From positions 1-5,948 of the forward strand of contig JAUWBX010000154.1 of NCBI GenBank assembly GCA_030609625.1: a stretch of 5,948 bases of DNA. The letters are read 5' to 3'. The position numbers were made by a program, and so were the translations under genes. Below, piece by piece: positions 1 through 4,788 of this stretch. This stretch comes from Phycisphaerae bacterium. GTDB taxonomy: Bacteria; Planctomycetota; Phycisphaerae; Sedimentisphaerales; Anaerobacaceae. Position 1 is the first letter of the stretch, and each line of letters opens with the position of its first letter. Below the pieces are notes generated by a model. The model did no database searches and was not told the DNA's origin. It saw only the letters and a program-made list of their open reading frames with translations.

Positions 1-630
1 CCTGTACTGATAATAGCTATTTTACTTATTGGCGGCTGCTCTTCGGGACGAGCAGAAAGCCACTCCAGGGCCGGTTATAACTTCAGCTTGATAGATAAAG
101 TTGCTATCGTATCCGTTGAGGGTGCTGTGAAAAGCGAGCCGGCCAAAAATCAAATTGCGGATTTATTCGCGATGGAATTCCTGAAGAAGGGTTATGCACC
201 CGTAGAGTGGGCCCATGTTAGGGCGTTGCTTGAGGAGCAGGAATTCCAGGCTTCAGAGTTGACCACTGAGGCAGGTGCCGCTGAGGCTGGGAAAATTCTA
301 AACGTACCTGCGGTTCTTATCATCAGCATCCCACACTTTGGTGATGAAATAGCTATGACGGCAAAGTTGGTGGATACCCAGCATGACAGCATTTTGTGGC
401 TTGGCATTGGTTCGGGCAAAACCGGGGGATTTTTAGGTCTTGGAAGTCTATGGGGTGCCGGTGCTGCTGTCAGCAGCGAAGAAAATGAACTGTTCGGCGG
501 TGTTGCAGGTGGAATGTTGGGCGGCGGCGTTGCAGGCTCTGCTTTATCAACTCAAGAGATTGGACAAGCACAAAAGATAATAAAGAGGATGTGTAAAACT
601 CTGCCATCGAGGCTGACCACCGAATGGTAA
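1..630 (+). CDS. CsgG/LpoB-like lipoprotein with Gly-rich C-terminal part (5' end cut by window)
   Basis: The frame is open from base 1, so the gene starts upstream of the window. The visible part begins inside a signal peptide (VLIIAILLIGGC) whose lipobox Cys codon is at 37-39, so only a few residues are missing. TTG at 88 is an internal Leu, not the start. The mature part follows the CsgG/LpoB-type pattern: a strand KVAIVSVEG, a helix KNQIADLFAMEFLKKGY, then RALLEEQEFQASELT, AAEAGKILNVPAVLIIS and a strand ending ILWLGIGSG. This fold is known from the curli secretion protein CsgG and the PBP1b activator LpoB. It is followed by about 40 residues rich in Gly and Ala (from KTGGFLGLGS to GGGVAGSAL), which could insert in a membrane or oligomerise as a glycine zipper. 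A helix and the C-terminus TTEW follow. The likely location is the outer membrane facing the periplasm. The partner is unknown, and a function in curli or peptidoglycan synthesis cannot be assigned from this alone. Confidence 0.8.
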   Translation, partial: PVLIIAILLIGGCSSGRAESHSRAGYNFSLIDKVAIVSVEGAVKSEPAKNQIADLFAMEFLKKGYAPVEWAHVRALLEEQEFQASELTTEAGAAEAGKILNVPAVLIISIPHFGDEIAMTAKLVDTQHDSILWLGIGSGKTGGFLGLGSLWGAGAAVSSEENELFGGVAGGMLGGGVAGSALSTQEIGQAQKIIKRMCKTLPSRLTTEW

Positions 631-670
631 AGTTCACGACTCGACTGAGCTCGCCGAAGTTCAGGTCCGA

Positions 671-706
671 CCCCCGCCGCTGGCTTGCGCCGGCAAGCCG
701 CGGGGG
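671..706. terminator. GC-rich hairpin between convergent genes, possible bidirectional terminator
   Basis: CCCCCGC (671-677) pairs with GCGGGGG (700-706), and GGCTTGC (682-688) pairs with GCAAGCC (693-699). That gives 14 perfect base pairs, a 4-base loop (689-692) and a 4-base bulge (678-681). It lies between a gene ending at 630 and a convergent gene ending at 721, which is where a shared terminator would be expected. No U-run follows directly on either strand; the nearest T-tract on the plus strand is at 724-729. A classical intrinsic terminator is therefore not shown, and an intergenic palindromic repeat is the alternative. Confidence 0.4.
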
Positions 707-720
707 CACATTTGGGCCTG

Positions 721-948
721 CTATTTTTTCTTGTCGCTTTCGTTGCCTATGATATAGCCGCCGGCGGCGCCTGCTCCGGCCCCAATCAGCGTTGCTTCCG
801 TATCGCCGCCTATTGCCTGGCCGGCAAGGGCGCCAACCCCCGCACCGATAAGAGCACCGGTTTGAGCGTCGCTCTCACAGCCGGCAACAAATGCCAAACC
901 GAGACCCACAACGACCACCATCAAAATTATTATCAGTTTCTTAGCCAT
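721..948 (-). CDS. Small glycine-zipper lipoprotein (OsmB / YMGG-like)
   Basis: This is a 75-residue protein. Residues 1-23 form a signal peptide (MAKK, a hydrophobic run, then the lipobox VAGC), which gives a lipid-modified Cys24. The mature protein is one glycine-zipper hairpin. GALIGAGVGALAGQAIGG (31-48) and ATLIGAGAGAAGGYIIG (52-68) are two GxxxG-rich segments separated by a short polar turn, followed by a charged tail, NESDKKK. This matches the glycine-zipper 2TM / YMGG type and resembles E. coli OsmB in size and layout. Such proteins are thought to sit in or on the outer membrane, often under envelope or osmotic stress; a specific role here is not shown. The start is supported by GGAGG (complement of 954-958) five bases before the ATG. 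The plus-strand reading frame over the same bases has no signal peptide or known domain and is a shadow. Confidence 0.85.
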   Translation of the reverse strand: MAKKLIIILMVVVVGLGLAFVAGCESDAQTGALIGAGVGALAGQAIGGDTEATLIGAGAGAAGGYIIGNESDKKK

Positions 949-1007
949 TTATACCTCCATTTCAATACAAGAAAATAAGGTTGTTAAATCCAAATACTGT
1001 GTTCATC

Positions 1008-1037
1008 ATTCTACCACCAGCCCATTGAAACAGTCAA
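1008..1037 (-). promoter_or_regulatory. Predicted sigma-70 promoter of the glycine-zipper lipoprotein gene
   Basis: On the minus strand, TTGACT (complement of 1032-1037) and TAGAAT (complement of 1008-1013) are separated by 18 bases. Each box matches the consensus at five of six positions. Transcription would start near 1000, leaving a leader of about 50 bases before the ATG at 948 with the GGAGG site close to its end. This is prediction from sequence only. Confidence 0.5.
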
Positions 1038-1151
1038 GACAACAACCATTTAGTTTTTATAAAAAGACATTTAAAGCTGTTATTTTTGTTCGGCTATTAG
1101 GGCGGAATAACTTTAATTATATCGATTCATTCTCCTGCAGTATGAAAAAGA

Positions 1152-1323
1152 ACCTAAAAATCAGGAGCTATTATCTTATAATTGGTGCGATTCTCGTGCT
1201 TCGTAGCGAAGCTAACTTCGCAGAGTAGCATATCGCACCACTGAATATTGCGTTGCCTTTCAGTCGAACGTGATGAATCACCTGCAATCATTGGAGCGCA
1301 ACGCACGGAATTGATTGTTAGGT
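1152..1323. repeat. Nested palindromic element, three-way-junction-like, unknown identity
   Basis: An outer stem pairs ACCTAAAAATCA (1152-1163) with TGATTGTTAGGT (1312-1323), 11 of 12 positions. It encloses two further perfect stems: TGGTGCGAT (1183-1191) with ATCGCACCA (1232-1240), and TGCGTTGC (1249-1256) with GCAACGCA (1298-1305). Each inner arm has its own smaller hairpin, for example GTGAT-GA-ATCAC at 1270-1281. The whole could fold as a three-way junction in RNA or single-stranded DNA. It lies 26 bases beyond the restriction gene's stop codon. Read on the minus strand it starts ACCTAAC, which fits the integron attC core RYYYAAC, but the other end (TTTAGGT) misses the G of GTTRRRY and I could not find matching inner L boxes. 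It may be an attC relic, a small mobile palindrome or a structured RNA. Confidence 0.55.
1183..1240. repeat. 58-base hairpin with two alternative inner stems
   Basis: A perfect 9-bp outer stem (1183-1191 with 1232-1240) encloses two mutually exclusive hairpins that share the CGAAGC segment: GCTTCG-TAG-CGAAGC (1198-1212) and GCGAAG-CTAA-CTTCGC (1206-1221). No T-run follows on either strand, so it is not a typical intrinsic terminator for the restriction operon reading toward it. It forms one arm of the larger 1152-1323 element. Confidence 0.6.
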
Positions 1324-1333
1324 GAATTCAATG

Positions 1334-1344
1334 GTTCGGTTCTT
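1334..1344 (+). repeat. Left arm of 11-bp inverted repeat flanking the restriction-modification genes
   Basis: GTTCGGTTCTT here is the exact reverse complement of AAGAACCGAAC at 2941-2951. It lies five bases beyond the stop codon of the endonuclease gene. With its partner it brackets both genes and their promoter. No obvious target-site duplication borders the two arms. Confidence 0.5.
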
Positions 1345-1349
1345 CTTGG

Positions 1350-1961
1350 TCAAGGTATAATCCCGATGAGCACCAGAGGAACAGCGGGAACACCCCGTCC
1401 TTGTCTGACGACGTTGTAGAATTCTCCTTCATAATAGGCGACACCAGAGCTCATTTGGGCTTGAAGGGATTTCATGGGGAGGATTTCAATACCAACGTCG
1501 ATATGGTCTCCGACATAGAAGGCGAGATGTTTGACAAACAGATCGTAGGCAACGAAAGAATATTTCCCGAACTGAACCTCTATCGCAACACGGTCTTTGA
1601 CAAAGTCGGTTTGGTTGTAGCTGTAAATTGGTATTTCGCCAGCTTCTTCTATTTCTCGCTTCTGCTCCTCCGGTTGCATGGTCAAGGTTTTTCGGATGAG
1701 TTTCTCGCTCTTTGTTACCCAATAGCTTACCCGGCTTTCTTCCCATTTCTTCTTCTTGAGGAGCTTCTTGAACATCTTGTTCATGTCGATAGGGCTATAC
1801 AGGAGCTTGCCCTTCATATTCTTTTCCTTGGAAACTTTCGTCTTGCATTTCTGGGCGTCGACTGCTTTGATGACAGCCTGAATCTCGGCCCAGAGTTTTG
1901 GCTTGTGAACGAGTAGGAACTCAAGTCCATTCAGGTGGGAATATGTTTCACATATTTTCAT
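1350..1961 (-). CDS. Type II restriction endonuclease, BstYI-like (predicted RGATCY)
   Basis: This 203-residue protein matches BstYI, as I remember it, in length and along its whole course. The start MKICETYSHLNGLEF and the blocks SYNQTDFVKDRVAIEVQFGK, YSFVAYDLFVKHLAFYV, IDVGIEILPMK, MSSGVAYYEGE and YNVVRQGRGVPAVPLVLIG are family signatures. BstYI and BglII cut RGATCY and AGATCT after the first base, using a D...ExQ active site instead of the usual ExK. Here Asp119, Glu128 and Gln130 stand at the BstYI positions. Lys133 and Ser172, which were changed in published work narrowing BstYI toward AGATCT, keep the BstYI state, so RGATCY is more likely than AGATCT. The catalytic core looks intact. 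The ATG overlaps the methyltransferase stop as ATGA (1958-1961) and has no clear Shine-Dalgarno, so translation is probably coupled to the upstream gene. I see no terminator right after the stop. Confidence 0.95.
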   Translation of the reverse strand: MKICETYSHLNGLEFLLVHKPKLWAEIQAVIKAVDAQKCKTKVSKEKNMKGKLLYSPIDMNKMFKKLLKKKKWEESRVSYWVTKSEKLIRKTLTMQPEEQKREIEEAGEIPIYSYNQTDFVKDRVAIEVQFGKYSFVAYDLFVKHLAFYVGDHIDVGIEILPMKSLQAQMSSGVAYYEGEFYNVVRQGRGVPAVPLVLIGIIP

Positions 1962-2887
1962 CTGGTAACGTACAACTCCATCTGTGCCGAATCTCGTTTT
2001 GCGGCCCAGGGCGCCACGGTTAGTTTGTTCCCAGCCTCTTCCGGATCATACACTGGCTTGTGCATTGGTCGTGTCCGCAATGTCCCTGCCATTTCTTGCT
2101 CAATTCTGTCACGAGCTACATCGACGTATTTCGAAACCGTTTCGGCCCCGACACCTCGCCTATTATGTCGTATGGCTGCGATAATTGTTGTTCCAGTTCC
2201 GATGAATGGGTCAAAAACCCAATCATCTTCATTGGTCATTGAGAGGACAAGTCGTTCGATGAGTTCTACAGGGAACTGACACGGATGCTCAGTTTTCTCT
2301 ACATGATTACTTTTGACGTTTGGAATTACCCATAGGTCGCCCGGATTCTTACCCAAGGGGTTGCAGGAGTACTTCCCCGCTTTGGGACCTTTGAAGTATT
2401 TCTTGCCCGGATACTTCTGGGGGACCCTGACAGGGTCAAGATTGAACACGTAATCCTTTGTTTTGGTAAACCAGATTATAGTTTCATAACGACCAGAGAA
2501 ACGCTTGCTGCAATGCAAACCGTGCTCGAAATGCCAGATGATACGATTTCGTATGGTTAGGCCGAGTTCTGTGAAGAACGGATAGAGAACTGTGTCCAGT
2601 GGAATTATTGACCCGTTGCTAACATAATTTCCTACTTGCCAACAAATACTTCCATGCGGAGAGAGCGTCCTGACACATTCTCGAATGACTGCTGCCTGTT
2701 GATCAAGATAGACTTTCAGCTTGAGTTTCTTCTCGTACTCTTTTCCGATATTGTAAGGAGGCGAAGTGACGATGAGTTGCATCGATTCATCGGGAATGCG
2801 GTGCAGCAAATCAAGGCAGTCGCCCGGATACACGACAATGTGTCGTGAGAGCGAAAACTGGTCACATATTTTATATTTCTCAAACAT
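1958..2887 (-). CDS. Type II DNA methyltransferase, beta class, probably N4-cytosine (RGATCY)
   Basis: This is a 309-residue protein that protects host DNA from the neighbouring endonuclease. Motif order is the beta class: catalytic motif IV TSPPYN at 41-46, a variable target-recognition region around 150-200, then motif X-like TEHPCQFPVELIERL (199-213) and the S-adenosylmethionine-binding motif I DPFIGTGTT (226-234). The SPPY form of motif IV is typical of N4-cytosine enzymes. As I recall, M.BglII and M.BstYI are of that type, which suggests RGATm4CY. N6-adenine methylation is the less likely alternative. It is the first gene of a two-gene operon, so methylation capacity would be made before the nuclease. 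The ATG at 2887 is preceded by no Shine-Dalgarno, and the -10 box lies six bases before it, which points to a leaderless mRNA. No controller (C) gene is present nearby. Confidence 0.93.
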   Translation of the reverse strand: MFEKYKICDQFSLSRHIVVYPGDCLDLLHRIPDESMQLIVTSPPYNIGKEYEKKLKLKVYLDQQAAVIRECVRTLSPHGSICWQVGNYVSNGSIIPLDTVLYPFFTELGLTIRNRIIWHFEHGLHCSKRFSGRYETIIWFTKTKDYVFNLDPVRVPQKYPGKKYFKGPKAGKYSCNPLGKNPGDLWVIPNVKSNHVEKTEHPCQFPVELIERLVLSMTNEDDWVFDPFIGTGTTIIAAIRHNRRGVGAETVSKYVDVARDRIEQEMAGTLRTRPMHKPVYDPEEAGNKLTVAPWAAKRDSAQMELYVTR

Positions 2888-2893
2888 GACAAT

Positions 2894-2922
2894 ATATTAT
2901 CGTATTTCAGCTTTCCGGTCAA
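2894..2922 (-). promoter_or_regulatory. Sigma-70 promoter for the restriction-modification operon, leaderless start
   Basis: On the minus strand TTGACC (complement of 2917-2922) and TAATAT (complement of 2894-2899) are exactly 17 bases apart. The -10 box ends six bases before the ATG of the methyltransferase, so transcription should begin at or within one or two bases of the start codon. There is no Shine-Dalgarno in between. Leaderless methyltransferase transcripts are known for several type II systems. Confidence 0.65.
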
Positions 2923-2940
2923 CGCTGTGAAAAACATCTC

Positions 2941-2951
2941 AAGAACCGAAC
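2941..2951 (-). repeat. Right arm of 11-bp inverted repeat flanking the restriction-modification genes
   Basis: AAGAACCGAAC is the exact reverse complement of 1334-1344. It lies about 20 bases upstream of the -35 box of the operon, so the two arms enclose both genes and the promoter, about 1.6 kb in all. The match does not extend by even one base on either side. Confidence 0.5.
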
Positions 2952-3120
2952 ATAATAATATACAACACTTTTTGTAGGTAATTTAGTCTATCGTAAATAA
3001 TAGGCTCTATACTAACAAATTTCAATCGTTTTGCACGATTTCATCTGTGAAATGCGTGGTTAAGGTCCCATTTGCCATTGACGGGGTCTAAAGTAGCAAA
3101 AACCAGGAAAAAACTTCAAA
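2952..3120. other. Gene-free spacer with two small overlapping hairpins
   Basis: I see no gene here. Two perfect 6-bp stems overlap by three bases: AATCGT (3024-3029) with ACGATT (3035-3040), and ATTTCA (3038-3043) with TGAAAT (3048-3053). They cannot form at once. No T-run follows, so they are not obvious terminators. They may be part of a dispersed intergenic repeat, which needs a genome-wide comparison. Confidence 0.35.
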
Positions 3121-3158
3121 AATCTCTTCAAGTTATTGACGATAACCTTTAAGAGATT
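3121..3158. promoter_or_regulatory. Nested perfect dyad overlapping the envelope-operon promoter (candidate operator)
   Basis: AATCTCTT (3121-3128) is the exact reverse complement of AAGAGATT (3151-3158). Inside it, GTTAT (3132-3136) and ATAAC (3142-3146) form a second perfect dyad around TGACG. The structure covers the -35 box completely and touches the first base of the -10 box. A repressor bound here would block the promoter. It could also be a small intergenic palindrome that happens to provide promoter boxes. Confidence 0.4.
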
Positions 3159-3163
3159 ACAAT
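3136..3163 (+). promoter_or_regulatory. Sigma-70 promoter of the COG3014-like/ycfL/lpoB operon
   Basis: TTGACG (3136-3141) and TACAAT (3158-3163) are separated by 16 bases, each one mismatch from consensus. Transcription would start near 3170, giving a leader of about 195 bases before the ATG at 3365. That leader contains the palindromic repeat at 3205-3329. No other gene lies between it and the operon. Confidence 0.55.
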
Positions 3164-3204
3164 GATTGTCGAGCGTCTTAAATACTCAAACTGACCGATT
3201 CGTA

Positions 3205-3329
3205 TTGTCATGCTGTCCGAAGGACTCCTTACGGAGAGCGAAGCGAAGCATCTGGCCTATGAATGAGAATAATCCCGATAAATCGGGACTTGTGCAGAAA
3301 GAGATTCTTCACTTCGTTCAGAATGACAA
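3205..3329. repeat. Palindromic dispersed repeat (TGTCATTCTGA...-type) in the operon leader
   Basis: The right arm (3301-3329), read as its complement, begins TTGTCATTCTG and continues AACGAAGTGAAGAATCT. The left arm begins TTGTCATGCTG (3205-3215, 10 of 11 matching) and resumes with AGCGAAGCGAAGCATCT (3237-3253, 14 of 17 matching) after a 21-base insertion (3216-3236) that contains its own CTCC-TTAC-GGAG hairpin. The centre has a perfect stem, TCCCGAT-AA-ATCGGGA (3273-3288). Such elements are scattered in intergenic regions of many bacteria and often appear as spurious proteins with FVILNEVKNL; the minus-strand frame here reads exactly that. In RNA it would fold into a long hairpin ahead of the operon. 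Confidence 0.8.
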
Positions 3330-3364
3330 ATTGCTTTATGTTGTTGATGGGTTTGGGGAGTAAT

Positions 3365-4762
3365 ATGAGCGGAGTTAGATTTAAGAATCTTAGCGTATTT
3401 GCAGTTTTAGGCCTTTTAAGTCTGCCTTTTTTTGCAGGTTGTAACGCTCCGAAGGGCCACTTAGCCACTTTTAATGGGCACTTTGAAAGATTCGACTATG
3501 AGAGTTCGGCCCTCTTTGCCGAGGGCAGGATAGGCAAACAGAAAAACCCCAAGGGCGAGGACTTACTCTGGGCCTTACAGCTTGGAACAGTTGAAAGAAT
3601 CCGGCAAGAACATACCAAAAGCACCGAGACCTTCGACAAGGCTGAGGACATGCTTAAGTATTACGATGAACAGTCCAGGCTTGGCGACGGCATCGGCTCT
3701 ACTCTCGTAAATGAAAATATCATTCCTTACAGGGGCGAAGAGTATGATGGCGTAATGGTCAATGTTTACAAGGCCCTGAACTTTATGGCTGAAAAGAAGT
3801 TTGACCTGGCCAGAGTGGAATTTAATCGTGCCCTTGACAGACAGAGACGAGCAAAAGAGAAATTTAATGAAGAAATACATAAACTCCAGGCCGAATTGGA
3901 AGAGAAACAGCAACAAGACGAATTTTCAAAATCCAATGTTGAAAATCCGGAAACAGAGGAACTATTAGCTCAAAAATATCCAAATCTTTACAATTTCGAG
4001 GCTTATCCTGATTTTGTTAATCCTTTTGCGACCTACTTAGCGGGTATATTCTTTAACCTGGTTTCTGACCACTCTAAAGCAGTGGATTTGCTCAAAGAAT
4101 CCTATGGTATGGTCGGGGATAATGCCTATATAGCTGAGGACCTCCTCATTACCGAGAATATACTTGATGGGAAAGAGCAACTTGAAGATACGGTATGGTT
4201 GATATTTGAGAATGGCCTGGGGCCTGTAAAAAAAGAATTTAGGCTGGATATTCCATTATTCGTCGCAACAGATAAAGTTAAATATATTGGAATTGCCCTG
4301 CCGGAGCTGGAATTCAGAGACAGAGCATACCAATATCTGGTTGCAGAAGTTGACGGTAAAGATTATAAGACTTCTTTGGTCTCAGACATGGACAGGGTTG
4401 TCCAAACGGAGTTCAGCAAGGATTTTAAGGGTATTTTAACAAGGGCTATTATATCAGCCACAGCAAAAGCCATTGCGCAGTACGCTCTTGAGAAACAGGA
4501 CTCTTCTGCTTCTTCGATGGCCTCTGTGTTTATGGCGGCATACAGTTATGCGACGACTGCCGCGGATGTCAGGATATGGACGACTTTGCCGAAGGATTTT
4601 CAGATTGCCAGGTTCCCAAAGCCGAAAGATGGGAAATTAAAAATTACACCAGCCGAGGCGATTCCCTTTGAAATTAATATTCCTGGTTGTAATAATGCTA
4701 TAGTATATGTTAGAATAACAGCCAATCAGGCTGAGCCGATATTTGAGGTTATAACATTTTAA
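3365..4762 (+). CDS. COG3014-like lipoprotein with helical-repeat N-terminal half
   Basis: The start chosen is the ATG at 3365, giving 465 residues. GGGGAG (3355-3360) lies four bases upstream, and a signal peptide follows at once, ending in the lipobox FAGC with Cys26. The longer frame from 3263 would translate the palindromic repeat and bury the signal peptide. Residues about 67-160 and 220-250 look like paired helices of the TPR kind (DLLWALQLGTVERIRQ, NVYKALNFMAEKKFDLARVE, NLVSDHSKAVDLLKESY). Residues 150-187 are charged and probably coiled coil. The C-terminal half has VWLIFENGLGPVKKEF and DVRIWTTLPKDFQIARF, which I associate with the uncharacterised family COG3014. It probably faces the periplasm from the outer membrane. 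The neighbouring ycfL and lpoB genes suggest a link to peptidoglycan synthesis or envelope assembly, but the molecular role is unknown. Confidence 0.85.
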   Translation: MSGVRFKNLSVFAVLGLLSLPFFAGCNAPKGHLATFNGHFERFDYESSALFAEGRIGKQKNPKGEDLLWALQLGTVERIRQEHTKSTETFDKAEDMLKYYDEQSRLGDGIGSTLVNENIIPYRGEEYDGVMVNVYKALNFMAEKKFDLARVEFNRALDRQRRAKEKFNEEIHKLQAELEEKQQQDEFSKSNVENPETEELLAQKYPNLYNFEAYPDFVNPFATYLAGIFFNLVSDHSKAVDLLKESYGMVGDNAYIAEDLLITENILDGKEQLEDTVWLIFENGLGPVKKEFRLDIPLFVATDKVKYIGIALPELEFRDRAYQYLVAEVDGKDYKTSLVSDMDRVVQTEFSKDFKGILTRAIISATAKAIAQYALEKQDSSASSMASVFMAAYSYATTAADVRIWTTLPKDFQIARFPKPKDGKLKITPAEAIPFEINIPGCNNAIVYVRITANQAEPIFEVITF

Positions 4763-4788
4763 TTAATATTTTTTTTGGAGATTAGAAA

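Larger units (their letters stand above)
949..1349. other. Gene-free stretch with promoter and large palindromic structure
   Basis: I see no convincing gene here. The plus-strand frame at 1025-1228 runs through the palindromes and has no start signal or recognisable domain. The right part (949-1037) is the leader and promoter of the glycine-zipper gene. The middle and left part (1152-1323) is filled by nested inverted repeats, listed separately. A short inverted-repeat arm at 1334-1344 lies just beyond the restriction gene's stop codon. Confidence 0.6.

Noticed and set aside
88..90. TTG as the start of the first gene
   Set aside because: The frame is open to base 1 and encodes a signal peptide with lipobox Cys at 37-39, so the true start is outside the window.
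685..978. Plus-strand 97-codon frame opposite the glycine-zipper gene
   Set aside because: The minus-strand gene has a signal peptide, lipobox, Gly-zipper pattern, ribosome site and promoter; the plus-strand frame has none.
1025..1228. Small plus-strand gene of 67 codons
   Set aside because: It runs into the palindromic element, has no convincing ribosome site and encodes no recognisable motif.
1152..1323. Firm call of an integron attC site
   Set aside because: One core fits RYYYAAC, but the partner core misses the invariant G, the inner L boxes were not found, and the length exceeds usual attC sites. It is kept only as a hypothesis.
1401..1916. Plus-strand open frame of 171 codons opposite the endonuclease gene
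   Set aside because: It lies fully antisense to a protein with strong BstYI similarity along its length, and it has no recognisable domain; it is a shadow.
2888..3120. Controller (C) protein gene or C-box for the restriction system
   Set aside because: No helix-turn-helix small frame lies next to the operon, and I found no GACT/AGTC dyad upstream of the promoter.
3263..3364. Longer start for the COG3014-like lipoprotein
   Set aside because: The extra 34 residues would come from the palindromic repeat and would place the signal peptide internally. The ATG at 3365 has a ribosome site and a signal peptide directly after it.
4763..4788. Terminator between the first operon gene and ycfL, suggested by a run of eight T
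   Set aside because: No hairpin precedes the T-run, and the ycfL ribosome site follows directly, so it reads as an AT-rich intergenic spacer.
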